DNA of 64,000 nt from Crossiella cryophila (GTDB lineage Bacteria; Actinomycetota; Actinomycetes; Mycobacteriales; Pseudonocardiaceae): assembly GCF_014204915.1 (NCBI RefSeq), contig NZ_JACHMH010000001.1:7031501-7095500 (forward strand), given 5' to 3'. Of the stretch, positions 1-8,425 are shown piece by piece (position 1 is the stretch's first letter; each line of letters opens with the position of its first letter). The notes beneath the pieces are model-generated. The model saw only the letters and a list, made by a program, of their open reading frames with translations. It made no database searches and was not told the DNA's origin. Position numbers and translations under genes: made by a program.

Positions 1-469
1 CGAGGTTGTGCACGCCCGCGGTGGTGGAGAAGCCGCCGCCGAACAGGTAGGCGTCGCCGGAGCGGAAGACCGTCCAGGCGACCAGCTTGCCGGAGGCGGA
101 GACCCTGGTGCGGCTGGGTGTGCCCCACACCCGCAGCACCTTCCGCTCGGTCAGTTCCGCGTCGTAGACCGCGATCTCGTGGCCGCCGGGGATGGCCGCC
201 GGGCGCAGGCAGGCCAGGGTGCCACCGGCGGCGTAGGCCCGCTGGCAGGCCGGGCCGATGCCGAGCACCTCCCCCGGCGCGGCCGCGGCGACCTGGCGCA
301 CCCGGCCGTCCCGGTCGTCGACGTAGAGCACGCTGCCCGCCCGGCCCAGGTCCAGCGGCGGCCCCTCCGAGCCGGGCGCCGAGGCGACCTGCCAGCCCGC
401 GTAACCCAGGCCACCGGCCAGGGTGAGCGTGATCAGCACCGCGCCGAATGCCTTGCCCCGCGCGGTCAT
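1..469 (-). CDS. TolB-like secreted/membrane-anchored protein, partial
   Basis: Only the first 156 codons are in the window; the C-terminus lies beyond the left edge. The product opens with a short basic start and one hydrophobic segment (about residues 6-25) that serves as signal peptide or membrane anchor. It is followed by beta-propeller-like text (VLYVDDRDGRVRQVAA, VTASGKLVAWT-like repeats), as seen in TolB/WD40-like periplasmic proteins. The ATG overlaps the TGA of the upstream MFS gene as ATGA, so the two genes are translationally coupled. The role is unknown; proteins of this type often sit beside transporters. The reading frame was derived by hand from the reverse complement. Confidence in the gene is good, in the family moderate. 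Confidence 0.6.
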   Translation of the reverse strand, partial: MTARGKAFGAVLITLTLAGGLGYAGWQVASAPGSEGPPLDLGRAGSVLYVDDRDGRVRQVAAAAPGEVLGIGPACQRAYAAGGTLACLRPAAIPGGHEIAVYDAELTERKVLRVWGTPSRTRVSASGKLVAWTVFRSGDAYLFGGGFSTTAGVHNL

Positions 470-1683
470 GCCGGCCTGCCCAGCCGGGCGCCGATCGCGA
501 TCGCGGCGCCGAGCAGCACGGCCAGTCCGGCGAACGCGGTGGGCACGGTGGTGAACTGCAGGGCCGCGCCCACCGCGACCGCGCCTGCCGCGCGGGCCAG
601 CGCCTGCGCGGTCTGCACCGCGGCCAGGCCGGTGGAGCGCAGCGCGGTGGGGAACATCGGGCTGACGTAGGCCATCAGCACCCCGTCGGTGGCCGCGTAG
701 AACAACCCGTGCAGGCCCAGTGCGAGCGCGGCGCCCACCCAGCCGGTCGCGGCGAAACCGACCAGCAGGTAGGCGAGCAGCAGCAGCCCGTGCCCGGCCA
801 GGAACACCCGCCACCGGCCGAGCCGGTCGGCGAGCCTGCCCACCGGGGCGGCGGCGAGCAGGAAGGTGAGCGCGGTGCCCAGCGGCAGCAGCGGCAGCAC
901 CCCGGCGGGCAGTCCGGCGCGTTGCTGGACGGCCACGTAGAGCACCATGTCGCCGATGGTCACCAGCCCGAGCAGGGCGGCGACCAGGCAGGCCCGGCGC
1001 ACCCCTGGCGCGGTCAGGGTGGCCAGTGCGACCCGGGGCGCGACCCTGGCCCTCGGTGGTGGTGGCGCGGTCGGCGTGGGCACGAAGAAGACCAGGACCA
1101 GCACGCCGGTCAGGCCGAGGGCGAAGCTGACCGCGAACACCGCGTGGTACCCGGCGGCCAGCGCGATCAGCCCGGTGGCGACCAGCGGTCCGAGCAGCGC
1201 GCCGGTGGTGTCCATGGCCCGGTGCACGCCGAAGGCACGGCCCAGGGTGTCCGCCGGGGTGGCCAGGGTGATCATCGCGTCCCTCGGGCCGGTGCGGATG
1301 CCCTTGCCCGCCCGGTCGGCGGCGATGGCCAGGCTGATCCCGGGCAGCCAGCCACCGGCGGCCGGCAGGCCGAGTTTGGCCAGCGCGGACAGTCCGTAGC
1401 CCGCGACGGCCACGGCTTTCGGCTTGCCCAGCCGGTCGGCGAGGTAGCCACCGGCCAGCCGCAGCACCGCGGTGGCCCCGGCGTAGAGCCCCTCGATCGC
1501 GCCCAGGTGCAGGAATCCGACGCCGACGCCGTACATCAGGTAGAGCGGGAGCACCGCGGTGATCATCTCGGCGGAGATGTCGGTGATCAGGCTGACCAGC
1601 CCGAGACCGACCACGGTGGACGGCACCGCGCCGGGGGCCCTGGCCGGGCCGGTCGCGGCACCGCGAATGATGGACAGGTACAT
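466..1683 (-). CDS. MFS family transporter
   Basis: A 405-residue membrane protein with about 12 hydrophobic segments. It carries the MFS signature after TM2-3 (GGYLADRLGKPKA) and a second-half counterpart (GRLADRLGRWR). The segment DRAGKGIRTGPRDAMI matches a subgroup of bacterial MFS exporters in which a conserved RxGKGxRxxPRD loop is typical. It probably exports a small molecule by proton antiport at the cytoplasmic membrane; the substrate cannot be read. The start at ATG 1683 has GGAG about nine bases upstream. It is followed with a 4-base overlap by the TolB-like gene, so the two form an operon. Confidence 0.88.
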   Translation of the reverse strand: MYLSIIRGAATGPARAPGAVPSTVVGLGLVSLITDISAEMITAVLPLYLMYGVGVGFLHLGAIEGLYAGATAVLRLAGGYLADRLGKPKAVAVAGYGLSALAKLGLPAAGGWLPGISLAIAADRAGKGIRTGPRDAMITLATPADTLGRAFGVHRAMDTTGALLGPLVATGLIALAAGYHAVFAVSFALGLTGVLVLVFFVPTPTAPPPPRARVAPRVALATLTAPGVRRACLVAALLGLVTIGDMVLYVAVQQRAGLPAGVLPLLPLGTALTFLLAAAPVGRLADRLGRWRVFLAGHGLLLLAYLLVGFAATGWVGAALALGLHGLFYAATDGVLMAYVSPMFPTALRSTGLAAVQTAQALARAAGAVAVGAALQFTTVPTAFAGLAVLLGAAIAIGARLGRPA

Positions 1684-1759
1684 GTGCGTGAACTCCGTTC
1701 CACGGCCGGCCCCGGCCGGTGGGCGGGCGGCAACCCCCCACCGGCCGGGCTGTGCCGGA

Positions 1760-3877
1760 TCAGCCGTTGACGATCTTCAGGTCGTCCAGCTGGGCCTCGA
1801 TGAGGCTGGTGGCCCCGACATCGGCGGCCACCACCCGCACTCGCACGGTGCGGCCCGCGTAGGCGCTGAGGTCCGCGGTGGCCTGCTGCCAGCTCGCGGC
1901 CAGGTTGGCCGTGGCGCCCGCCTTCTCGAACACCGTGGTCGCGGTGGCGCCGTCGACCACCTGGACCCGCAGGTGGTCATCGGGGCCGGAGTCGTCGTGG
2001 GCGAAGTTGTAGGCGAAGGACAGGGTGGATTTCCCGGCGGGCAGGGTGATCGCCGGGGAGGTGGTCGTGGTGGTGCCGCCGTCGACGTCGTTGGCGCCGT
2101 AGGTGCTGCCCGCGGCGGCCGCGGTGACCAGGCAGTTGGCCCCGCTCGGCGGGGTGCCGGACTGCTTGACCTGGTTGGACTTGGTGGAGGTGGTCTCCGC
2201 GGGGTCGCCGCGCTCCCACTTGCCGCTACTGGCCGAGTCGCCACCGCCGGAGTTGGTGGTCCAGCCCTTCTCGGACTCGAAGTCGTCGGCGAAGACCGTG
2301 CCACCACCGCCCGAGCCGACGGTCACCGCCAGCGTCGCCGAACGGGTGCGGGTGCCCGAGGCGGCGTGCACGGTGACGGTGCTGGTGCCGTTGGCCGCCG
2401 AGGCGGCCGCGGTGAGGGTGAGTTTGGCGGTGGCCTTGCCGTTGGCGGGCGGGGTCACCGTGGCGGGGTCGAGTCTCGCGGTCACCCCGGCCGGCAGGCC
2501 GGTCGCGGACAGCTGGGTGGCCCCGGTGAAGCCGCCGGTGCTGGACACGGTGACGGTGGCCTCGGTGCTGCCGCCGGGGGTGACCGAGACGGCTGCCGGG
2601 GTCACGGCGGCGCCGAAGTCCGGGTTGCTGCTGGCCTTGTGGCAGCTGCCGGAGACCTTGTCGGTGAAGCTCTGCCCGGCCACCGGCAGGAACTCGCTGG
2701 TGTAGCCGGTGGCGGTGAGGGTCAGCTTGGCCACGCCGAAGGTCTTGGCGTTGCCTGCCTCGGTCGGACCCTTGGTGGAGCTGATCATGGCTCGCAGACC
2801 GGTGCCGCCGGTGCCCACCACGAGCTGGCGGATGCCGTTGGCCTCGTCCTTGGTGCCGTCGGGCCGGGCCGGGGCGAACCGCTCGTAGTTGTGGTCGTGC
2901 CCGGTGATCACCAGGTCGGCCTTGGCGTCGTAGAGGGCCTGGTAGAGCGGCTTCACCGAGACGTTGTCGCCGTGGTCGCCGCGGCTGAACAGCGGGTGGT
3001 GCCAGTAGGCGGCGGTGCACGGTTTGGTGTTGGCGGCCAGGTCGGCGCGCAGCCACTTCTCCTGCGCCGAGCCCGCGCCGCGGTCGATGTTGGAGTTCAG
3101 CGCGATGAAGTGCCAATCGCCGATATCGACGCTGTAGTAGCCCTTTCCGCGTTCGCCTGCCCTGGCGCCGTAGTAGTCGAAGTAGCCGGCCGCGCCTGCG
3201 GTCCGGTACTCGTGGTTACCAGCTGACGGAAACGTGCGGTCCTTGAACTTTCCCCAGTATGGGTCATAGTTCGACCGGTATTCAGACAATGAGCCGGAGC
3301 TGTAGGCGTTGTCCCCGGCGGTAATCACCGCGGTCGGATTGAATCCCTGGGTGAGGGTGGCGGTGCGGTCGCACTCCGAACCGCACATGTCGCCGACCGC
3401 GGCCACGGTGACCGCCGCCTCGGCCAGCGGCCTGCTGCCGACCTGGTAGGAATCCACCGCGAACCGGCTGGCCGGATCGCGCAGGCTGGGCGTGATCGTG
3501 ACGCAGTCCCCCGGCAGCGCCCTGGTGTGGAAGGCCCGGCCCGGCCAGTGCCGCGCTTCCAGGGTCACGCTGCCACCGGCCGCGCCGGTGAGCTGAATCG
3601 AATCGGATCCGCGCAGGTCCAGACTGGTGAACCGCAGTCGAAGCCAGGTCGCTCCGGCCCGGCAGACCTGCTGTCCGGCGGAGTCGGCCAGGGTGCTCCC
3701 CCGGCCACCGGCTGCCACCGACATCCGCTCGGTCACCGTGCCCGGCTCCACGAGCTGGGTCACCTGCTCGACGGGATCGGAGGCGGCGGCGGCGACCAGC
3801 GCGCCGCCGGAGAGCATCAGCACACCCGCCACGGCGACTGGCGACCGCCAGCGCCGACTAGGTGGTTTGCGTCGCAT
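1760..3877 (-). CDS. Secreted purple-acid-type metallophosphoesterase
   Basis: The 705-residue protein starts with an Arg-rich n-region and a hydrophobic stretch to about residue 32, a Sec signal peptide. Residues about 35-155 form a beta-rich N-terminal module. The calcineurin-like phosphatase core follows, with all metal motifs visible: GD at 162, GDNAY at 188, GNHE at 220, HHPLF at 293 and GHDHNYERF at 326. A low-complexity Ser/Thr-rich Ig-like segment (about 425-545) leads into a C-terminal 150-residue carbohydrate-binding-like domain starting at DDFESEKGW. It should release phosphate from extracellular esters using a dinuclear metal centre. The ATG at 3877 has GGAGAGG upstream. A three-unit PHO-box-like array lies 39-71 bases upstream, so phosphate control by PhoP is likely. 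The substrate is unknown. Confidence 0.88.
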   Translation of the reverse strand: MRRKPPSRRWRSPVAVAGVLMLSGGALVAAAASDPVEQVTQLVEPGTVTERMSVAAGGRGSTLADSAGQQVCRAGATWLRLRFTSLDLRGSDSIQLTGAAGGSVTLEARHWPGRAFHTRALPGDCVTITPSLRDPASRFAVDSYQVGSRPLAEAAVTVAAVGDMCGSECDRTATLTQGFNPTAVITAGDNAYSSGSLSEYRSNYDPYWGKFKDRTFPSAGNHEYRTAGAAGYFDYYGARAGERGKGYYSVDIGDWHFIALNSNIDRGAGSAQEKWLRADLAANTKPCTAAYWHHPLFSRGDHGDNVSVKPLYQALYDAKADLVITGHDHNYERFAPARPDGTKDEANGIRQLVVGTGGTGLRAMISSTKGPTEAGNAKTFGVAKLTLTATGYTSEFLPVAGQSFTDKVSGSCHKASSNPDFGAAVTPAAVSVTPGGSTEATVTVSSTGGFTGATQLSATGLPAGVTARLDPATVTPPANGKATAKLTLTAAASAANGTSTVTVHAASGTRTRSATLAVTVGSGGGGTVFADDFESEKGWTTNSGGGDSASSGKWERGDPAETTSTKSNQVKQSGTPPSGANCLVTAAAAGSTYGANDVDGGTTTTTSPAITLPAGKSTLSFAYNFAHDDSGPDDHLRVQVVDGATATTVFEKAGATANLAASWQQATADLSAYAGRTVRVRVVAADVGATSLIEAQLDDLKIVNG

Positions 3878-3915
3878 TGTTACCTCTCCTGATCAAGGCG
3901 GCGGATTTTTCATCC

Positions 3916-3948
3916 GTTCACAGGGAGTTCAGGTGACGTTAACCTGGC
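3916..3948 (+). promoter_or_regulatory. PHO-box-like triple 11-bp direct repeat
   Basis: Three consecutive 11-base units begin GTTCACA (3916), GTTCAGG (3927) and GTTAACC (3938), in exact 11-base phase. They match the actinobacterial PhoP operator layout, in which direct-repeat units of 11 bases start with GTTCACC. The array sits 39-71 bases upstream of the secreted phosphatase start. The units read on the plus strand while the gene is on the minus strand; both orientations are known for PhoP sites. Confidence 0.6.
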
Positions 3949-4137
3949 GACTGATTCTGCGGTCGGCCCCACACGCTGTCAAGCAATCCACCTGGAAAAA
4001 CGCGCGGCGAAGCCAAAGTTCAGATAGGTGAAATGTTCATATCCGCAAACCGAAATGGACTCGTTGAACCTACAACGAAAAAAGGTCGACGCGATCACGC
4101 AAAAGCGAGACCGGGTCAGCGGCCGTCGAGCAAACCG

Positions 4138-4414
4138 GCGGCCAGCGCGTGCAGCGCGGCGGCCAGCCGGTTGACCGGTGACGTGGTCGGCACGGTCGAG
4201 GCGCTCGAGCCAGGGGTGGATCCGGCGTTGCTGGGCGCTGGGCGGGTGATCGCCACCGCGGGTTCGGCGGGAGGTGGCCGAGCTGACCGCGCACTTCGCC
4301 GCCGGGCGGTTGCGCACGAGTGTCCACACGCGACTGCCACTGACCGAAGCCGTTGCCGCGCATCGGATCCCGGACGCCCGGGAGCAGCTCGGCCGGGTCC
4401 AGCTGGCGCACTGA
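4138..4414 (+). pseudogene. Remnant of a zinc-binding (MDR) dehydrogenase/quinone oxidoreductase
   Basis: Two disconnected frames carry pieces of a medium-chain dehydrogenase. One frame (to about 4268) reads DVVGTVEALEPGVDP and then GAGRVIATAGSAGG. From about 4271 a shifted frame reads EVAELTAHFAAGRLRTSVHT followed by LPLTEAVAAHR and ends at a TGA at 4412. The latter is the usual C-terminal end of NADP-dependent alcohol dehydrogenases (ctrLPLxEAxxAH). The intact frame upstream is closed by TGA at 4247. At under 280 bases it lacks most of the roughly 300-residue family length, so it is a deleted and frameshifted remnant. No promoter or start is evident. Bases 3949-4137 upstream hold nothing recognisable. 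Confidence 0.55.
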
Positions 4415-4419
4415 TCAGC

Positions 4420-6153
4420 TCACTCGACCAGTTTGCCCTCGCTGCTGACCTCCCGCATGAGCGCGGCGATCTCCGCCGGCACCGGCGGGATCGGCTCGCG
4501 GGTGATCCGGCCTGGCCCTGACCACACCAGGTTCACCCGCTGGGTCGGGTCCAGGTTCGGGAAGTCCGCGCGGTTGTGGCAGCCGCGGGTCTCCCGGCGT
4601 TCCAGCGCGGCCTCCAGGGTGGCGCGGGCGGCCAGCAGGGAGGCCTTGAGGTCGAAGGCGTGCGCGAGGTCCTGGTAGCCGGCCAGGTCGGGGTGCACGC
4701 CGAGGTCCTGGGTGCTGGCCTCGATCTCGCCGAGCCGGATCAGGCCCTCGACCAGGCCCAGTTCGTCGCGGACCACGCCGGCGTGTTCGGTCATGATGTC
4801 GCGCAGACCGCGTTGCAGGGCACGGATGTTCTCCGGGCCGTCGGCGGCCAGCAGTTCGTCCACCTCGGCGCGGGCCTCGGTCAGGGCGAGCGCGGAGCGT
4901 TGCTGCGCACCCAGGTTGGCCGAGTACTTGGCCGCGTGCTCGCCCACGATCCGGCCGTAGACCAGCAGTTCGATCAGCGAGTTGCCGCCCAGCCGGTTGG
5001 CGCCGTGCAGGCCGCTGGCCGCCTCGCCGATGGCGTAGAGGCCCTCGACGCCGGTGCCGTGGTCCTCCGGGCGGACCCACACCCCGCCCATCGAGTAGTG
5101 TGCGGTGGGCGCGATCTCGATGGGAGTCCTGGTGATGTCGAGCATCTGGAGTTCCAGCAGGGTCTGGTACACCCTCGGCAGCCTGCGCATGATCGTCTCG
5201 CGCGGCAGGTGCGAGACGTCCAGCCACACGCCGCCGTGCGGGGTGCCGCGACCCTCCTTGATCTCGGTGTAGGCGGCCAGCGCGACCCTGTCCCTTGTGG
5301 ACAGTTCACGGCGGATGGGGTCGTAGCGCTCCATGAACCGCTCGCCGAGGGCGTTGCGCAGGATGCCGCCCTCGCCGCGGGCGGCCTCGGAGACCAGGGT
5401 GCCCGCCGCGGATTCCGGTTCGATCAGGCCGGAGGGGTGGAACTGGACCAGTTCGGGGTCGCGGATGCGGCCACCGGCCAGCACGGCCAGCCGGAAGGAG
5501 TCGCCGGTGTTCTCATCGCGCCGGGAGGAGGTGCGGCGCCAGATCCGGGTGTGCCCGCCGGCGGCCAGGATCACCGCGTCGGCGTGGATGAGGTAGCGGG
5601 ACCCGGTTTCCTGGTCGAAGCCGTAGGCGCCGAAGACCACGTTGTCCCGCACCAGGATCCGGGTCACGTAACACCGGTCCAGCACCGGGATGTCCAGCTG
5701 GGCGGCCCGGTTGACCAGGGTGCGCTGGATCTCCAGACCGGTGTAGTCCCCGGCGAAGGCGGTGCGCCGGTGGCTGTGCGCGCCGAAGAACCGTTGCGAG
5801 ATCCGGCCGTCGGCCTCGCGGGCGAAGGGCATGCCCCAGCGTTCCAGGTCCTCGATGCCGCGGGCGGCGTTCTCGGTGACGATGCGCACCGTCTCCGGGT
5901 GCGCGAGCAGGTAGCTCTCCTTGATGGTGTCCGCGGCGTGCTGCTGCCAGCTGTCCTCGGGATCCATTGTGGACAGTGCGGCGTTGATCCCGCCCGCGGC
6001 CAGGGTGGTGTGCGCGTCGGACTTGGCGCGTTTGCCGAGCACGAGCACGTCGATGCCGCGCTCGGCCAGTTCGATCGCGGCCCGCAGCCCGGCTCCGCCG
6101 GTGCCGATGACGAGCACCGAGGTGGCCAGCTGGATCTCGGCGGGTTGGCTCAT
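4420..6153 (-). CDS. Succinate dehydrogenase/fumarate reductase-type flavoprotein, orphan
   Basis: A 577-residue FAD protein with the N-terminal dinucleotide fold VLVIGTGGAGLRAAIELAE (residues 13-31). It has SDAHTTLAAGG, whose His48 is at the position of the covalent FAD ligand of SdhA/FrdA. It also has the substrate-site motifs QFHPSGL and RELSTRDR and the capping region APTAHYSMGGVW. Length and the HYSMGG motif favour SdhA/FrdA over L-aspartate oxidase. No iron-sulfur (SdhB) or membrane-anchor subunit is encoded anywhere in the window, so its electron partner is unknown; it may be a soluble dicarboxylate or related flavoenzyme. It lies 61 bases downstream of the epimerase-like SDR and may be co-transcribed from the ECF41-type promoter. 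Confidence 0.85.
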   Translation of the reverse strand: MSQPAEIQLATSVLVIGTGGAGLRAAIELAERGIDVLVLGKRAKSDAHTTLAAGGINAALSTMDPEDSWQQHAADTIKESYLLAHPETVRIVTENAARGIEDLERWGMPFAREADGRISQRFFGAHSHRRTAFAGDYTGLEIQRTLVNRAAQLDIPVLDRCYVTRILVRDNVVFGAYGFDQETGSRYLIHADAVILAAGGHTRIWRRTSSRRDENTGDSFRLAVLAGGRIRDPELVQFHPSGLIEPESAAGTLVSEAARGEGGILRNALGERFMERYDPIRRELSTRDRVALAAYTEIKEGRGTPHGGVWLDVSHLPRETIMRRLPRVYQTLLELQMLDITRTPIEIAPTAHYSMGGVWVRPEDHGTGVEGLYAIGEAASGLHGANRLGGNSLIELLVYGRIVGEHAAKYSANLGAQQRSALALTEARAEVDELLAADGPENIRALQRGLRDIMTEHAGVVRDELGLVEGLIRLGEIEASTQDLGVHPDLAGYQDLAHAFDLKASLLAARATLEAALERRETRGCHNRADFPNLDPTQRVNLVWSGPGRITREPIPPVPAEIAALMREVSSEGKLVE

Positions 6154-6214
6154 GAGGTTCTCCGTTCAGGGGCGGCGGACCCGCGCGGGCGGCGGCCGCC
6201 CGCGCGGGGACGGG

Positions 6215-6955
6215 TCACTTGGCCAGCCAGTCCGACAGCGTGATCTGCCCGAGCAGCGAACCCTCGGCGGGCAGCAGGGTCTTCTCCGCCAGCTGGGTGC
6301 CGTAGTAGCGGGCGTTCGGGTCGGTGATCACCTTGCGGTCGTCGTCCCTGGCGGCCAGCACGGTGCGGATCCAGCCGTCCATGCCGAAGACCTCGGGACC
6401 GCCGATCTCCACCACGCCGTTGAGCGGCGCGCCGACCGAGGTGCGGGCCACCGCGGCGGAGACCTCGGCCGCGGCCACCGGCTGCACCCCGCCGTCGGGC
6501 AGGATGACCACGCCGTCGACGGTGGCGGAGTCCGCGATGCCGAGGCCGAACTCGAAGAACTGGGTGGCGTGCACCAGCGAGTAGGGCAGTCCGGAGTCGC
6601 GGATCAGCTTCTCCTGGGCCACCTTCGCCCGCATGTAGCCGGAGTCGGGGGTGCGCTCGGCGCCGACCACCGACAGCGCCACGTAGTGCCCGACCCCGGC
6701 GTCCTTGGCCGCGTCGATCAGGTTGGTGGTGGCGGTGCGGAAGAAGGCGAGCACGTCATCGTCGGCGAAGGAGGGCGAGTTGGACACGTCGATCACCACG
6801 TCCGCACCGGTCAGGACCTCCTTGAGGCCCTCGCCGGTGATGGTGTTCACGCCGGTGTTCGGCGAGGCGGCGACCGGGTCGTGGCCGTGTTCGCCGAGCC
6901 GGGCGACGACGTTCGAGCCGATCAGACCGGTTCCGCCGATCACGACGACCTTCAT
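6215..6955 (-). CDS. NAD(P)-binding atypical SDR / epimerase-like protein
   Basis: The 246-residue protein has a Rossmann start MKVVVIGGTGLIGSNVVARL with the GGTGxIG motif, then VVIDVSNSP, HYVALSVVGAE and KVAQEKLIRDSGLPYSLVHA. These are typical of NmrA/atypical SDR proteins related to epimerases and NAD(P)H-dependent oxidoreductases. The ATG at 6955 is chosen because AAAAGGAGAA stands seven bases upstream; an upstream in-frame extension lacks a ribosome site and runs into the promoter. An ECF41-type promoter lies at 7012-7038. ECF41 regulons typically contain a carboxymuconolactone decarboxylase, an oxidoreductase or an epimerase, which fits this gene. Substrate unknown. Confidence 0.87.
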   Translation of the reverse strand: MKVVVIGGTGLIGSNVVARLGEHGHDPVAASPNTGVNTITGEGLKEVLTGADVVIDVSNSPSFADDDVLAFFRTATTNLIDAAKDAGVGHYVALSVVGAERTPDSGYMRAKVAQEKLIRDSGLPYSLVHATQFFEFGLGIADSATVDGVVILPDGGVQPVAAAEVSAAVARTSVGAPLNGVVEIGGPEVFGMDGWIRTVLAARDDDRKVITDPNARYYGTQLAEKTLLPAEGSLLGQITLSDWLAK

Positions 6956-7007
6956 GACTTCTCCTTTTCGATCGCGTCCCGGTGGTTCCGGAACGCCCTT
7001 CGTCCAA

Positions 7008-8354
7008 CTAGGACGGTTCGAGCGGCAGCTTTGTGACAGCGGGCGGTTCATCGCCGGTGACGAAGGCGGCCCTGGGCTGGGTGACCGCGGTCAGCGAGAC
7101 GATGTCGCGCCCGAAGAACAGCGCGGCCAGCCAGATCGCGGCCACCCGGACCTTGCGTTCCCAGCTCGGCACCGCGAGCACGTGGTAGCCGCGGTGCAGC
7201 AGCCAGGCGGGCGGGCCGGTGAGCACGAGCCGCCGGTACTGGAAGATCCCTCGGCCCAGGCCGAGGGTGGCGATCGAGCCGAGGCTGTGGTGCAGGTAAC
7301 GCCGGGGCTGCCTGCCGCGCAGGGTGGCGATGATGTTGCGCGCCAGGAGCTTTCCCTGCCGGAAGGCGTGCTGGGCGTTGGGTGTGGTGAGTGCGCCGGG
7401 CAGTGCCGAGGCCAGGTCGGGCACTGCCGCGTCGTCCCCGGCGGCCCAGGCGTCCGGCACCGGCTGTTCCTCGGTGCCCACCCGCAGGTCCGGGCGCACC
7501 ACGACCAGGCCGCGGCCGTTGACCGGCAGGTCGGTGTGCCGGTGCACCACCGGGTTCGGGCCGTTCCCGGCGGTCCACACGATCAGCTCCGAGTCGAACT
7601 CCTCACCGGTGGAGAGCACCACGTGCCCGTCCAGCGCCGAGACCACGGTGGTGTCCAGGTGCACCCGCGCGCCGCGCTTCTCCAGCTCCCGCACCACCCA
7701 GCGGCCGGGCCGCTCGGTGACCTCGGGCAGGATCCGGCCGGTGGCCTCGACCAGGTGGAAGCTGAGGTCGGCCAGGGTCAGCGTGGGGTAGGACCGCAGC
7801 AGCGCGGTGGCCAGCGAGAGCACCTCGCCGAAGCCCTCCACGCCGGAGAACCCGCCGCCGACGAAGGTGACGGTGAGCAGCCTGCGCCGGGTCGGGCCGG
7901 GTGGCAGCGCGGCGGCCCGGTCGAAGGCGGTCAGGATCCGGTCCCGGATGGCCACCGCCTCCTCCACGTGCTTGAGGCCGATGGCCTGCTCGGCGATGCC
8001 GGGCACCGGGTGGGTGCGGGTGACCGCGCCCGCGGTGACCACGACCACGTCGTAACCGAGGCGGAACTCCGGGCCGTCCAGGGGACGTACCCGCACCTGC
8101 CGCCGGGCGTGGTCGATCTCGGTCACCCAGCCGGGCAGCAGCCGGGTGTGCGGCAGGTGCCTGCGCAGGGACACCGCGGCGTGCCGGGCCTCCACCGAGC
8201 CCGCGGCCACCTCGGGCAGGAACGGCTGGTAGGTCAGGTACGGCCGGGGGTCGATCACGGTGACCTCGGCCTCGCCCGGCCGCAGCCGCCTGGCCAGTCC
8301 GCGGGCGGCGTAGAACCCGGCGTAGCCACCGCCGATGATCAGGATTCGCTGCAC
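7008..8354 (-). CDS. NDH-2-like FAD/NAD(P)H oxidoreductase
   Basis: A 448-residue two-dinucleotide-fold flavoprotein. The FAD site is ILIIGGGYAGFYAARGL at the N-terminus; the NAD(P)H site is VTFVGGGFSGVEGFGEV near residue 165. TAGNGPNP and the DAWAAGDDAAV motif mark the second FAD contact. The C-terminal tail contains amphipathic/hydrophobic helices (IWLAALFFGRDIVSL) as in type II NADH dehydrogenases, which attach peripherally to the membrane and pass electrons to quinone without proton pumping. The start is GTG 8354 with CGGAG upstream. An ECF41-type promoter (8388-8414) lies 34 bases before it. The Rrf2-like palindrome at 8436-8464 is further upstream and could add a second control. Confidence 0.86.
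   Translation of the reverse strand: MQRILIIGGGYAGFYAARGLARRLRPGEAEVTVIDPRPYLTYQPFLPEVAAGSVEARHAAVSLRRHLPHTRLLPGWVTEIDHARRQVRVRPLDGPEFRLGYDVVVVTAGAVTRTHPVPGIAEQAIGLKHVEEAVAIRDRILTAFDRAAALPPGPTRRRLLTVTFVGGGFSGVEGFGEVLSLATALLRSYPTLTLADLSFHLVEATGRILPEVTERPGRWVVRELEKRGARVHLDTTVVSALDGHVVLSTGEEFDSELIVWTAGNGPNPVVHRHTDLPVNGRGLVVVRPDLRVGTEEQPVPDAWAAGDDAAVPDLASALPGALTTPNAQHAFRQGKLLARNIIATLRGRQPRRYLHHSLGSIATLGLGRGIFQYRRLVLTGPPAWLLHRGYHVLAVPSWERKVRVAAIWLAALFFGRDIVSLTAVTQPRAAFVTGDEPPAVTKLPLEPS
7012..7038 (-). promoter_or_regulatory. ECF41 (SigJ)-type promoter of the SDR gene
   Basis: On the minus strand TGTCACA (7038-7032), 16 bases, then CGTC (7015-7012). This is the arrangement described for ECF41 sigma-factor promoters. 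It sits over the last codons and stop of the NDH-2-like gene and about 57 bases before the SDR start. The flanks match the second copy at 8388-8414 (GC before TGTCACA, CTAG after CGTC). Confidence 0.72.
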
Positions 8355-8387
8355 GGCACGCTCCGTTCTGCTTGCTCCACCAGCTAG

Positions 8388-8414
8388 GACGACCTGGCCC
8401 GCCGGTTTGTGACA
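8388..8414 (-). promoter_or_regulatory. ECF41 (SigJ)-type promoter of the NDH-2-like gene
   Basis: On the minus strand TGTCACA (8414-8408), 16 bases, CGTC (8391-8388). Motif, spacing and flanks (GC before TGTCACA, CTAG after CGTC) match the copy at 7012-7038, while the 16-base spacers differ. This argues for a selected promoter pair and not a chance duplication. The predicted transcript would start about 25 bases before the GTG at 8354. Confidence 0.75.
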
Positions 8415-8425
8415 GCTCCGGGCAC

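Noticed and set aside
4420-6153. L-aspartate oxidase (NadB) as identity of the flavoprotein
   Set aside because: Length near 580, SDAHT covalent-FAD motif and HYSMGG favour SdhA/FrdA; no nadA or nadC neighbour.
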